Shown in pieces: positions 17,245-26,389 of a stretch of DNA of 64,000 nt. Source of the stretch: Candidatus Methylopumilus universalis (GTDB taxonomy: Bacteria; Pseudomonadota; Gammaproteobacteria; Burkholderiales; Methylophilaceae); NCBI GenBank assembly GCA_945883335.1, contig CAMCXI010000004.1:1-64000 (forward strand), written 5' to 3'. The notes beneath the pieces are model-generated. The model did not search any database. It worked only from the letters and a program-made list of their open reading frames with translations, and had not been told where the DNA came from. The position numbers were made by a program, and so were the translations under genes. How positions within the stretch are numbered: the stretch's first letter is position 1; every line of letters starts with the position of its first letter.

Positions 17245-17823
17245 ATGCAAAGATTTCTTTTATTAATGTTATTTTCCATGATGATTGGATGCAGTGAGAG
17301 TCAACATGCTGATACGAATTTTTTTGGCACTGATATTTCTGAGACTCAATTTGACCGTCATTGGAGTCTGACTGATCATCAAGGACATGAACGTAATTTA
17401 GATGATTTCTTAGGAAAAGTCGTTATCGTTTTTTTTGGGTACAGTCATTGCCCGGAGGTTTGTCCGACCACGATGGCAGATTTGGCAAAAGTGATGAAGA
17501 TGCTGGGTGATCGATCTGTTGAGGTGCAGATAGTATTTGTCACACTTGACCCTGAAAGAGATACCCAAGCGATCCTGCTAAATTACGTTAATAGCTTTGA
17601 CAAACGCTTTGTGGCATTGCGTGGTAGCCAAGAGCAAATAAAAAAAGTAGCAAAAAATTATAAAGTTTTTTATGAAAAACAGCCTGAAGTAGGCAACGTT
17701 AGTTATTCAATTGACCACAGTGCCGGTAGCTACGTTTTTGATAAAAAAGGAAAAGTAAGAATTTATTTAAAGTATGGCCAAAAGCCGCCTGAAATTGTCA
17801 GTGACTTAAAGCAAATTTTGTAA
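17245..17823 (+). CDS. SCO1/SenC family copper chaperone lipoprotein
   Basis: SCO proteins are membrane-anchored periplasmic thioredoxin-fold chaperones that deliver copper or reduce cysteines during oxidase assembly. The 192-residue protein has a lipobox MMIGC (Cys16). The copper-binding CPEVC (Cys69, Cys73) follows FFGYSH, and the distal histidine is His158 in SIDHSAG. All three metal ligands are present. It lies just upstream of ccoN on the same strand, so it probably serves the cbb3 oxidase, even though cbb3 enzymes lack the CuA site that classical SCO loads. Confidence 0.92.
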   Translation: MQRFLLLMLFSMMIGCSESQHADTNFFGTDISETQFDRHWSLTDHQGHERNLDDFLGKVVIVFFGYSHCPEVCPTTMADLAKVMKMLGDRSVEVQIVFVTLDPERDTQAILLNYVNSFDKRFVALRGSQEQIKKVAKNYKVFYEKQPEVGNVSYSIDHSAGSYVFDKKGKVRIYLKYGQKPPEIVSDLKQIL

Positions 17824-17908
17824 CTCATGCAAGCTTGCTTTTATGTAAACAAAAGTAGTTAAATATCGAAGTTGAAGTTAATCATTTTTAGTTTTAGGAG
17901 ACGTAGTT

Positions 17909-19324
17909 ATGACGACTGCGAGTATCAAAAATACTGAACAATATAATTATGACGTGATACGAAAGTTCGCGATCATGACCTTGGTTTGGGGCGTGGTGGG
18001 GATGTTGGCGGGGGTGTATATCGCCTCTGAGCTTGCGTTTCCAGTTTTGAATTTCGATAACCCCTACATTACTTTTGGTCGTTTACGCCCAGTTCACACA
18101 GGTACAGTAATTTTTGGTTTCGGAGGGAGTGCACTCTTCGCTACCTCATACTATATAGTGCAAAGAACTTGCCAAGCGCGCCTGTTTAGCAATGGCTTAG
18201 CCTCCTTTACCTTTTGGGGATGGCAAGCCATTATTGTGCTAGCCGCCCTTGGAAATGTGATGGGTTATTCACAAGGCCGCGAGTACGCTGAGATGGAATG
18301 GCCGATTGATTTATTGATCGAGGTGGTTTGGATTGCGTATCTAGTATTGTTTGTTGCAACTCTCATGAAACGTAAACAACCGCATATTTATGTTGCGAAC
18401 TGGTTTTATCTAGCCTTTATTTTAGCAACTGCTTTACTGCATACCTTTAATAACCTTGCAGTGCCAGTGAGCTTGTTTTCAATGAAGTCATACAGCTTAT
18501 TCTCAGGCGCACAAGATGCGATGACGCAGTGGTGGTATGGCCACAATGCGGTAGGTTTCTTCCTAACAGCAGCGTTTTTAGGAATGATGTATTACTTTGT
18601 GCCTAAACAAGCAGGCCGTCCCATCTATTCATATCGTTTATCGGTGTTGCATTTCTGGGCATTGGTTTTCTTGTACATGTGGGCGGGTGCGCATCATTTG
18701 CACTGGACAGCAATTCCTGACTGGACATCTACCCTAGCTGCGACATTTTCTATCATGTTATTGCTTCCTTCATGGGGCGGTATGGTGAACGGCATCCTTA
18801 CATTGTCTGGTGCTTGGGACAAGATGCGCACTGACCCGATAATCCGATTCTTGATTGTGTCTTTGTCTTTCTATGGTATGTCAACATTTGAAGGTCCAAT
18901 CATGTCATTAAAAGACGTGAACGCGCTTTCACATTACACAGACTGGACAATTGGCCACGTTCATTCTGGTGCCCTTGGTTGGGTCGCAATGGTTACTTTT
19001 GGTAGTTTTTATCATATGGTTCCAAAACTTTGGAACACACAAATGTATAGTAACCGTCTCATTAATATCCACTTTTGGTTGGCGACAATCGGTATCCTAC
19101 TCTACATCACTGCGATGTGGATTTCAGGCATTATGGCTGGGTTAATGTGGCGCGCTTTTGATGATTTCGGCAACTTGCAATATGCATTTATTGAGGCAGT
19201 AGCAGCGGCCCATAATCTTTACGTTATGCGTGCTGTTGGCGGACTCTTCTTCTTAAGCGGCATTGTCTTGATGAGTTACAACATGTACAAAACTATTAAG
19301 AGTGGCACAACTGAGCAGGCTTAA
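17909..19324 (+). CDS. ccoN: Cytochrome cbb3 oxidase catalytic subunit I
   Basis: CcoN binds heme b, heme b3 and CuB and reduces oxygen to water with high affinity. The 471-residue protein is membrane-embedded with many helices. It shows [57 protein letters not shown] with CuB-type histidines, and [14 protein letters not shown] near the end. Spacing of 37 bases to ccoO fits one operon. A GGAG ribosome site precedes the ATG. Confidence 0.96.
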   Translation: MTTASIKNTEQYNYDVIRKFAIMTLVWGVVGMLAGVYIASELAFPVLNFDNPYITFGRLRPVHTGTVIFGFGGSALFATSYYIVQRTCQARLFSNGLASFTFWGWQAIIVLAALGNVMGYSQGREYAEMEWPIDLLIEVVWIAYLVLFVATLMKRKQPHIYVANWFYLAFILATALLHTFNNLAVPVSLFSMKSYSLFSGAQDAMTQWWYGHNAVGFFLTAAFLGMMYYFVPKQAGRPIYSYRLSVLHFWALVFLYMWAGAHHLHWTAIPDWTSTLAATFSIMLLLPSWGGMVNGILTLSGAWDKMRTDPIIRFLIVSLSFYGMSTFEGPIMSLKDVNALSHYTDWTIGHVHSGALGWVAMVTFGSFYHMVPKLWNTQMYSNRLINIHFWLATIGILLYITAMWISGIMAGLMWRAFDDFGNLQYAFIEAVAAAHNLYVMRAVGGLFFLSGIVLMSYNMYKTIKSGTTEQA

Positions 19325-19361
19325 GCTTTAAGCCTCAACGATTATAAAAGCTGGAGTTACC

Positions 19362-20096
19362 ATGAAGCACGACAATATTGAACGCAATGTGGGTATATTG
19401 ATAATTTTAACGATGCTCGCGATTAGTGCGGGTGGTTTAGTTGAAATCGTCCCACTATTTTTTATCAAAGAAACTGTTGAAAAGGTTGAGGGTGTTCACC
19501 CATACAGCCCACTTGAAATTCGTGGTCGTGATATTTACATTCGTGAGGGTTGTTATTTGTGTCACTCACAAATGATTCGCCCATTCCGTGATGAAGCCCT
19601 TCGTTATGGCCACTATTCACTAGCGGCTGAGTCTAAATACGATCATCCGTTCCAATGGGGTTCAAAACGGACAGGTCCTGATTTGGCTCGGGTGGGCGGC
19701 AAATATTCTAATGACTGGCATACGCAGCACTTAACTGCACCACGTTCATTAGTACCGCAATCAGTTATGCCAAACTACCCTTGGCTAGTGAAAACAGATT
19801 TGGACTATTCTGATATTCAAGGACGAATGAAAGCGCTCCGTGCGACTGGTGTTCCGTATTCTATTAGTCAGGCTGAGTTCGACAAGAACGTTAAAGAGTT
19901 TGGTGCGGATGTCGCTAAAAACTTGCATATTCCTGATGCTGAGAAAAATCTACTCGCGCAAGCACAAGCAGGTAATTACGATACTAATCCGGATAAATTG
20001 ACTGAAACAGACGCATTGGTCGCCTATTTGCAATTACTTGGCACGATGGTTGATTTTAAAAAATATGACGATGACTACTTTGGTAAATTCCGCTAG
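19362..20096 (+). CDS. ccoO: Cytochrome cbb3 oxidase subunit II (mono-heme cytochrome c)
   Basis: CcoO is a membrane-anchored mono-heme cytochrome c passing electrons to CcoN. After one N-terminal helix (residues about 10-36) the heme site CYLCH is at residues 64-68 within [17 protein letters not shown]. The distal methionine region is [16 protein letters not shown]. At 244 residues it is a normal length. It follows ccoN and precedes the very short ccoQ. Confidence 0.96.
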   Translation: MKHDNIERNVGILIILTMLAISAGGLVEIVPLFFIKETVEKVEGVHPYSPLEIRGRDIYIREGCYLCHSQMIRPFRDEALRYGHYSLAAESKYDHPFQWGSKRTGPDLARVGGKYSNDWHTQHLTAPRSLVPQSVMPNYPWLVKTDLDYSDIQGRMKALRATGVPYSISQAEFDKNVKEFGADVAKNLHIPDAEKNLLAQAQAGNYDTNPDKLTETDALVAYLQLLGTMVDFKKYDDDYFGKFR

Positions 20097-20151
20097 AGAT
20101 GGATTTTGTCAGTATTTTTCAAAGTGAGTATTTTGGTTAAAGGAAATTAAG

Positions 20152-20319
20152 ATGGAATGGCTAATGTGGTTTACTAAGTTTGAAAATACCAAGCCTGTAT
20201 CACTGGTTATTTTCTTCGGCTTGTTCTGTGGAGTGTTGGTTTATCTTTATGGAAGCAAGCAACGCGGTCAGCAATTAGAGAGTTTCAAAAACATACCTTT
20301 GCAAGATGACGATATTTAA
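20152..20319 (+). CDS. ccoQ: Cytochrome cbb3 oxidase small subunit CcoQ/FixQ
   Basis: This 55-residue gene lies between ccoO and ccoP. It opens MEWLMWFTKFENTKP and has one helix (VSLVIFFGLFCGVLVYLY), then GSKQRGQQLESF and an acidic end (QDDDI). CcoQ stabilises the interaction of CcoP with the core. The ribosome site AAAGGAAA precedes the ATG. Position, length and topology all match CcoQ, although the family is weakly conserved. Confidence 0.9.
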   Translation: MEWLMWFTKFENTKPVSLVIFFGLFCGVLVYLYGSKQRGQQLESFKNIPLQDDDI

Positions 20320-20331
20320 GTAGGGAAAATC

Positions 20332-21273
20332 ATGAGTCAGGACAACAAAAAAGTAACACCTCAGACAACTGGTCACGTTTGGGACGATGACTTAGAAGAG
20401 CTTGATAATCCATTACCTAGGTGGTGGATTTGGGGCTTTTACATCACTTTTGCCTTTGCAATTGTATATTGGTTATTTTACCCTGCATGGCCTGTGGGCA
20501 GCACATATACTAAAGGTGTTGCAGGTTTAAATAACGTGACTTATGTCGCCACTAAGGTGGATGGTTCACAAGAAACCAAAACGACGCACTGGAATATGCG
20601 TTCTAAGTTAATGGTTGAAATGAACCAATTAAAGGCTGAGCAAAAGCAGTATTTTGATAAAGTAGCCTCTAAATCTTTTGAGGAGGTTGCAAAAGATCCA
20701 GAGCTCATGCAGTTTGTAAACTCAGCAGGTAAAACACTGTTTGCTACTAACTGCGCGCCTTGCCATCAAGCTGGTGGTCAAGGTAAAGTAAAGTTTTCAC
20801 CTAACTTAACAGACGATCATTGGCAGTATGGTGGTGCCTATGAAAATATTCAAACAACCATTATTGCTGGACGTAATGGCATGATGCCATCTTTTAAAGC
20901 GATTCTTAATGATGAAGAACTTACACAAGTGAGTAATTATGTGTTGAGTTTATCTGGTGAGCCACATAATGCTGATGCTGCTAAACTAGGCGATGCAATT
21001 TTTCACGGTGACAAAGCGGGTTGTTATGCGTGTCATGGAGTAGATGCGAAAGGAAATCCAGCGATTGGCTCTGCAAATTTAACAGACAAGATCTGGTTAT
21101 GGCCGGATGTGTTAGGTGCTAAAACACCGGAAGCAAAATTAACGGAAGTGAAAACCTTGATTTACGATGGAATGAACAAAGGGGTAATGCCACTATGGAG
21201 CACTCGTTTGCAACCAGAACAAATCAAACTTTTAACTGTTTACGTGCATGATAGTTTAGGTGGTGGTAAGTAG
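20332..21273 (+). CDS. ccoP: Cytochrome cbb3 oxidase subunit III (di-heme cytochrome c)
   Basis: CcoP takes electrons from soluble cytochrome c. The 313-residue protein has the family N-terminus GHVWDDDLEELDNPLPRWW, one or two helices (residues about 33-52), and two heme c sites, CAPCH and CYACH, in tandem cytochrome c domains. Distal methionines are in NGMMPSFKAIL and NKGVMPLWS. It starts 12 bases after ccoQ. A hairpin downstream separates the structural genes from ccoG. Confidence 0.96.
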   Translation: MSQDNKKVTPQTTGHVWDDDLEELDNPLPRWWIWGFYITFAFAIVYWLFYPAWPVGSTYTKGVAGLNNVTYVATKVDGSQETKTTHWNMRSKLMVEMNQLKAEQKQYFDKVASKSFEEVAKDPELMQFVNSAGKTLFATNCAPCHQAGGQGKVKFSPNLTDDHWQYGGAYENIQTTIIAGRNGMMPSFKAILNDEELTQVSNYVLSLSGEPHNADAAKLGDAIFHGDKAGCYACHGVDAKGNPAIGSANLTDKIWLWPDVLGAKTPEAKLTEVKTLIYDGMNKGVMPLWSTRLQPEQIKLLTVYVHDSLGGGK

Positions 21274-21361
21274 TTCACCGCTTGAAATATAGGCGCGTGT
21301 TCTAGAGTATTTGTTTAAAGAAAACAGCATAAATAAGCCCACACTAAGTTGTAGTTAATAT

Positions 21362-21393
21362 ATAAAGGCTTGCAAGCAATTGCGAGCCTTTAT
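21362..21393 (+). terminator. Hairpin between ccoP and ccoG
   Basis: A perfect 9-bp stem, ATAAAGGCT (21362-21370) with AGCCTTTAT (21385-21393), encloses a 14-base loop that can pair further (TTGC / GCGA). The following bases (TGTTTG) make only a weak T-tract. It starts 16 bases upstream of the ccoG ATG. It could partly terminate ccoNOQP transcripts, so that structural subunits outnumber assembly factors. Confidence 0.6.
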
Positions 21394-21409
21394 TGTTTGA
21401 AAGAAAATA

Positions 21410-22837
21410 ATGCCAGAGCAAGCAGGAAAATCAAGCTATCAAAAACAGATCCCGATTGTGACGCGTTCGGTGAAAGGTCAATTTCGTAGATTTAAAACTG
21501 CGGTCATGGTGCTTGCTTACTCTGTGTATTTTTTATTGCCATGGATGCCGTGGCACCGGGTCAGCGCTGCAAGTCAGGCAATTTTGTTTGACCTGACATC
21601 ACGACGTTTTTTCATTTTCGATCTAATCGTTTATCCGCAGGATATTTTTTGGTTGGCAATGTTGCTTTTTATTGCTGCTGCATTATTATTTTTTGTGACT
21701 GGGCTTGTAGGGCGTGCTTGGTGTGGCTACTTCTGTTTCCAAACCCTTTGGTCTGACTTGTTCATTCAAATTGAGCATTTGATTCAAGGCGAGCGTCCTG
21801 CAAGATTGCGTCTCAAAAACCAAGCATGGAATCTTGAGAAGGTTTTTAAAATAGGGCTCTCACATGCCTTGATGATATTGGTTTCATTCTGGACGGCAGT
21901 GACATTTGTTTGTTATTTCAGCTATGCACCTTTATTTGTCCAAGACTTTTTTAGTGGTACTGCAGCGTCAGGCGGCTACTTTGCCGTGTTGGTGCTCACA
22001 ATTTCTACCTACGTAGCAGCTGGAATCGCGCGTGAGCAAATTTGTTTGTTTGCCTGTCCATATGCCCGCTTTCAGGGGGTAATGTATGAGGCTGATACTT
22101 TGGCCGTTACTTACGATGCTAAGCGTGGTGAGGGATTAAAAGGCCGCACTATTCCTATTCAAGGTTTAAAAACACATGAGGATCGAACTAAAGCTGGTCA
22201 TGGCGACTGTATTGACTGTGGCTTCTGTGTTCAAGTCTGTCCAACTGGCATCGATATTCGCAATGGTCTGCAATACCAATGTATTTCTTGTGGACTTTGC
22301 ATCGATGCTTGCGACAGCATTATGGATTCAGTTGGTTATCCACGTGGCTTGATTCGTTATGACTCCGAAACTAATCTGAAGAGTGAGGTTCCGAGCCAGC
22401 CTAAAATGATGTGGAAGCGCTTTAAAGTACTCGGATATGCTTTAGCAATTTTATCAATGACGGCTTTGTTGTTTTATAACATTGGCACTCGAACCACTAC
22501 CGAAGTGAGTATTCAGAAAGTTCGTCAGCCTCTTTATGTCATGTTGTCAGATGGTAGTTTTAGAAATCGCTATGTGATTCATATCGTCAACAAAACAGAA
22601 GCGGATGAAATTTATGCGATTGATGTAGAGGGGATTTCGCCAAGATCGCTGGATATGCACTTTTTCAAACAGGTCTCGATTAAAGCGGGTAAAGGCTTAA
22701 ATATGAACGCTACAGTGAATCTATCTGCCGAAGAAGCATCCAAGATTAATAAGTTTAACTTTTTGATTACTCGCGCATCCACGGGCGAAGTAATTAAAGT
22801 AGAAACCAATTTTAATAGTCCAAGAGAGCACGATTAA
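21410..22837 (+). CDS. ccoG: Cytochrome c oxidase accessory protein CcoG (FixG, RdxA)
   Basis: CcoG is a membrane iron-sulfur protein that reduces copper(II) to copper(I) for cbb3 assembly. The 475-residue protein has several helices, the CGYFCFQTLW motif near residue 105, the ACPYARFQGVMYE motif, and a double [4Fe-4S] ferredoxin site CIDCGFCVQVCPTG ... CISCGLCIDACDS. A C-terminal immunoglobulin-like FixG domain follows the last helix. The stop codon overlaps the ccoH start by one base. Confidence 0.95.
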   Translation: MPEQAGKSSYQKQIPIVTRSVKGQFRRFKTAVMVLAYSVYFLLPWMPWHRVSAASQAILFDLTSRRFFIFDLIVYPQDIFWLAMLLFIAAALLFFVTGLVGRAWCGYFCFQTLWSDLFIQIEHLIQGERPARLRLKNQAWNLEKVFKIGLSHALMILVSFWTAVTFVCYFSYAPLFVQDFFSGTAASGGYFAVLVLTISTYVAAGIAREQICLFACPYARFQGVMYEADTLAVTYDAKRGEGLKGRTIPIQGLKTHEDRTKAGHGDCIDCGFCVQVCPTGIDIRNGLQYQCISCGLCIDACDSIMDSVGYPRGLIRYDSETNLKSEVPSQPKMMWKRFKVLGYALAILSMTALLFYNIGTRTTTEVSIQKVRQPLYVMLSDGSFRNRYVIHIVNKTEADEIYAIDVEGISPRSLDMHFFKQVSIKAGKGLNMNATVNLSAEEASKINKFNFLITRASTGEVIKVETNFNSPREHD

Positions 22838-23631
22838 TGCCAATATTTGCAAATGAATTAAGCATGACAGAAACCTTATTTGGAGGGTTGGTTGTTGGAG
22901 CCGTTATATTCTTTGGGGTCCGCAAAGCTGGGCTATCCAATTTTTGGGCGGGCATTTTAAGTGGGCTTCTGCCGTTCATTGCTTATCTCGCTTACAGCAC
23001 TAGCCACTGGCCTGGTGGCGATGTTCTTACCATTCACTTTGCTGTTTATATTGCTAATGCAGGCTTACTCATCGTATTTGGCGGCATGCAAAAGAAAAAA
23101 GAAAATATGCACTGGGCCCCCAGGGTGATTATTGGGTTTTTCATGGGGCTGTTGTTGCTTAACGCCATATTCTTATCAGTAGCTACACGTGGTCTACCTG
23201 ATCTACTAACCCGTTCTTTTTTACCTAACCCAGAAAACCGTCAAGTTCACACAGGTTTTCCAGGTGTCATTCCGCATGATAGAAATAAACTTTATGAGGC
23301 TCATGTGCAAGATGTAGAGCAACAAAAAAATTTGGGTTGGAATGTGGAAGTGCAAGGATTAGATCTTCTCAAAAATAATCTTGCATCCAATATCGTGATT
23401 AAATTGACTGACAAACAGCATCAGCCGATTGTCGCGGCGACAATTACTGTCGAGTTCTGGCGTATGGCCAACAGTGCTGATGATCAAACAATACGATTTT
23501 CTGAAACCAAGCCGGGTGAATATCATGCGATGCTTCGTTTGTCTGATGAAGGCTTGTGGCTGAGTGATTTAGAAATTCTAAAAGGTGAAGCGCACTACAC
23601 GCTTAAGCAGTCAATTACTGTGGGGCAGTAG
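22837..23631 (+). CDS. ccoH: CcoH/FixH family assembly protein with extra N-terminal membrane helices
   Basis: The C-terminal half (residues about 105-264) fits FixH: a helix (VIIGFFMGLLLLNAIFL), then YEAHVQDVEQQKNLGW and a periplasmic beta domain with EFWRMANSADDQ and MLRLSDEGLW. FixH aids cbb3 assembly. The N-terminal about 90 residues add three further predicted helices (about 14-31, 36-54, 62-84) absent from the usual short FixH. Position between ccoG and ccoI strongly supports the name. The role of the extension is unknown. Confidence 0.8.
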   Translation: MPIFANELSMTETLFGGLVVGAVIFFGVRKAGLSNFWAGILSGLLPFIAYLAYSTSHWPGGDVLTIHFAVYIANAGLLIVFGGMQKKKENMHWAPRVIIGFFMGLLLLNAIFLSVATRGLPDLLTRSFLPNPENRQVHTGFPGVIPHDRNKLYEAHVQDVEQQKNLGWNVEVQGLDLLKNNLASNIVIKLTDKQHQPIVAATITVEFWRMANSADDQTIRFSETKPGEYHAMLRLSDEGLWLSDLEILKGEAHYTLKQSITVGQ

Positions 23632-23641
23632 TTTTAGCTTT

Positions 23642-26086
23642 ATGCACACCGTTGGGCAAGCGCAAACGCAATCCAATCCAATCCCAGACAAAGCCCTCTG
23701 CTTTCACTGTGGCTTAACTGTCCCCGCAGGTATCAATTTTTCAGCCAGTATTTTTGCGCAAGCCCAGCCCATGTGCTGTCGGGGTTGCCAAGCGGTTGCA
23801 ACATCAATTGTTGAAAATGGTCTAGAGGACTATTACAAACACCGTACTGAGCTTCCTAAAACCGCTGAAGATCTCGTGCCAGATGTGCTACTTCAGCTTG
23901 CGCTTTACGACCATCCTGAAGTTCAAAAAAGCTTTGTGCTCGATGGCGAGGGCGACTACAAAGAGGCCTCACTGATTCTTGAAGGCATTACCTGTGCTGC
24001 TTGTGTTTGGCTGAATGAACGCCATTTAAGTCAGTTGGCTGGCGTACAAAGTGTGAATGTGAATTACGGTTCACAACGTGCGCGTGTTCGCTGGAACGAC
24101 AATCAAATCAAGCTCAGTCAGATTTTGGCTGAGATCAATAAAATCGGCTATCATGCCCATCCTTTTAGTGCCCAGCAACAAGATGCTCTTCGTCAGCAAC
24201 AACGAAAGTCTGATTTTAGAAGGCTTGCTGTCGCAGGCTTGAGTGCTGGTCAGGTGATGATGATTGCCGTGGCTTTGTATGCAGGCCCTGCCCAGGGCTT
24301 AGAATTTGCAACAGCACAATTGTTAAGATGGTTTAGTTTTGTTTTAACGATCCCTTCAATTACTTATGCCGCGTGGCCGTTTTATGAGGCTGCTTGGCGA
24401 AATATTCGTCATCGTCGAATTGGCATGGATGTGCCAATTACCTTAGGCTTGATAACAGGTTTTGTGGGGAGTGTCTGGGCCACCATCCACGGTCAAGGCG
24501 TGGTGTATTTTGACACACTCACCATGTTGGTGTTCTTCTTGCTAGGCACGCGCTATCTCGAACGTAATGCCCGCGAAAAGTCTATCGAGTCCTCAGAGAA
24601 TCTATTGCGACTCGCGCCTGTGATGGCGACAAAAGTCGATGGCGAAATACAGATTTTAATGCCTGCGATGGAATTAAAATTAGGTGACGTCATTCTAGCA
24701 AAGCCAGGCGAAACCATTGCGGCCGATGGCCTGGTGGTGACGGGTGAAAGTAGTGTGGACGAGTCCCTGCTTACCGGCGAAAGTCGCCCATTACCCAAAT
24801 CTTTAGGCGCCCAAGTCTTTGCTGGTAGTATTAATTACGAAAGCCCGCTGACTATCCAAGTGACTGCGATTGCTGAAAACACCATGTTGGCAGGTATTTC
24901 TCGTTTGCTAGATAGGGCGCAGGCCGAGAAACCAAAACTTGCAGAAACGGCTGACCGTGTTGCCGCTTACTTTACGACTGCTTTGCTAGTGACGGTTGCC
25001 TTGGTAGCTTTAGTTTGGTGGCAAATTCAGCCAGACCGTATTTTGGAAATTGTGCTGACGGTATTAGTAGTGAGCTGTCCTTGTGCCTTGTCACTTGCGG
25101 CACCAGCAGCCTTTGCGGCGGCTGGATCACACTTGGTTGCGCGTGGCATATTGTTAACACGTGGCCATGCTTTAGAAACCTTGGCCAAGGTCACGCATTT
25201 TGTATTTGATAAAACCGGCACGCTCACGCTAGGGCAGTTAAGTTTAGTGAATACCATCACCCATACGGACCTTGATGCCGAGGCCTGTTTGCAATTGGCG
25301 GCAAGTTTAGAAAAAAATTCAGAGCATGCGCTTGCAAAAGCCTTCTTAAACGCACAGGGTAATCGCCCAGTGCAACTGGCGGCGAAAGTTGAGAATATCC
25401 CAGGCCAGGGAGTTGAAGGTATCGTAGCGGGGCTTAAATTGCGTTTGGGCAATGCCAAGTTGAATCAGACTTTTTCGGCTGATTTAGCACAAGCGTATTT
25501 GCCAGGTGCCACTGTTGTTTGGCTCAGTGATGAAACGCGCCTGCTTGCAACTTTTGTATTGGCAGACCAAGCGCGTCCAAAGGTTCAAGCGCTGATCCAA
25601 AAATTAAAACAGCAAGGCCTGCATGTTTCAATTTTGAGTGGCGATTCAGTAGCGTCGGTTTCACATTTCGCTCAGCTTGTTGGCGTAGTTGACTGGAAAG
25701 CCGCTTGCTCGCCAGAAGATAAATTAGTGCATATTCATGCCCTTCAATCTGAAGGTGCAGTAGTGGCGATGGTGGGAGATGGCATTAACGATGCGCCTGT
25801 GCTGGCAGCGGCGCAAGTTTCTATGGCGATGGGAAGTGGCACCCAAATGGCACGCGCAACGGGTGATGTGGTCTTGCTCACCGAACATTTACTGGAAATT
25901 GAACATGCGCTGGTGACCAGCCGTTTTGGCATCAGCGTCATCTGGCAAAACTTTATTTGGGCGATTGCATATAACTTAGTTGCATTGCCCTTTGCGGCAG
26001 CTGGTTTGCTGAGTCCTTGGATGGCGGCTATTGGGATGTCAGTGAGTTCGCTGATTGTGGTGCTCAATGCGCTTCGATTAAAGTGA
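23642..26086 (+). CDS. ccoI: Copper-translocating P-type ATPase CcoI/FixI
   Basis: This ATPase supplies copper for the cbb3 CuB centre. The protein is about 814 residues from the ATG at 23642; a longer frame to 23585 would overlap ccoH. It has an N-terminal CFHCG and CCRGCQAV cysteine region typical of CcoI, then a heavy-metal domain with GITCAACVW. The membrane CPC (SCPCALSLAAP), the phosphorylation motif DKTGTLT and the GDGINDAPVL hinge follow. The N-terminal extra zinc-ribbon-like cysteines separate CcoI from the general CopA exporters. Confidence 0.94.
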   Translation: MHTVGQAQTQSNPIPDKALCFHCGLTVPAGINFSASIFAQAQPMCCRGCQAVATSIVENGLEDYYKHRTELPKTAEDLVPDVLLQLALYDHPEVQKSFVLDGEGDYKEASLILEGITCAACVWLNERHLSQLAGVQSVNVNYGSQRARVRWNDNQIKLSQILAEINKIGYHAHPFSAQQQDALRQQQRKSDFRRLAVAGLSAGQVMMIAVALYAGPAQGLEFATAQLLRWFSFVLTIPSITYAAWPFYEAAWRNIRHRRIGMDVPITLGLITGFVGSVWATIHGQGVVYFDTLTMLVFFLLGTRYLERNAREKSIESSENLLRLAPVMATKVDGEIQILMPAMELKLGDVILAKPGETIAADGLVVTGESSVDESLLTGESRPLPKSLGAQVFAGSINYESPLTIQVTAIAENTMLAGISRLLDRAQAEKPKLAETADRVAAYFTTALLVTVALVALVWWQIQPDRILEIVLTVLVVSCPCALSLAAPAAFAAAGSHLVARGILLTRGHALETLAKVTHFVFDKTGTLTLGQLSLVNTITHTDLDAEACLQLAASLEKNSEHALAKAFLNAQGNRPVQLAAKVENIPGQGVEGIVAGLKLRLGNAKLNQTFSADLAQAYLPGATVVWLSDETRLLATFVLADQARPKVQALIQKLKQQGLHVSILSGDSVASVSHFAQLVGVVDWKAACSPEDKLVHIHALQSEGAVVAMVGDGINDAPVLAAAQVSMAMGSGTQMARATGDVVLLTEHLLEIEHALVTSRFGISVIWQNFIWAIAYNLVALPFAAAGLLSPWMAAIGMSVSSLIVVLNALRLK

Positions 26087-26098
26087 GTCTCGCCCAAC

Positions 26099-26126
26099 AA
26101 AAAAGACAGCCTAGACTGTCTTTTTT
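26099..26126. terminator. Bidirectional terminator between ccoI and pqqA
   Basis: A perfect 11-bp inverted repeat, AAAAAAGACAG / CTGTCTTTTTT, with a six-base loop CCTAGA. Because the A and T runs are symmetric, it can stop transcription from both ccoI (plus) and pqqA (minus). Confidence 0.92.
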
Positions 26127-26148
26127 AAACAACAATTCTTAAAAAGAA

Positions 26149-26220
26149 TTATTTGTTCATTACGTACATTGTTACTTCAAAGCCGAAACGCATTTCTGTA
26201 GCTGCTGGTTTTGTCCACAT
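26149..26220 (-). CDS. pqqA: Coenzyme PQQ precursor peptide PqqA
   Basis: A 23-codon gene, far below usual annotation cut-offs. The peptide begins MWTKPA and contains F14-E15-V16-T17-M18-Y19. Glu15 and Tyr19 are the two side chains that PqqE cross-links to build pyrroloquinoline quinone, and both are at the classic positions. A strong ribosome site, GGAG, lies 8 bases before the ATG. A terminator starts about 22 bases after the stop, so it is a single-gene transcript. No pqqBCDE genes are in the window. PQQ serves periplasmic methanol and alcohol dehydrogenases. Confidence 0.9.
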   Translation of the reverse strand: MWTKPAATEMRFGFEVTMYVMNK

Positions 26221-26389
26221 AATAATTCTCCAAGTTTTATTTAATTCGCTTTGCAGTTTTTGCATTACGTGAATTAAATATTACGCTACACATCAAAAGT
26301 TACCCTATCAGTGTTCATGAATAAGCACTCATGATTTTCATTAACTTGATTAGTTAATTGAGTCTGAGTTTCTCAGTGATAGCCTATGC

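Noticed and set aside
25027-25458. 143-codon minus-strand frame opposite ccoI
   Set aside because: It runs antisense to the P-type ATPase core, including DKTGTLT; no plausible protein features.
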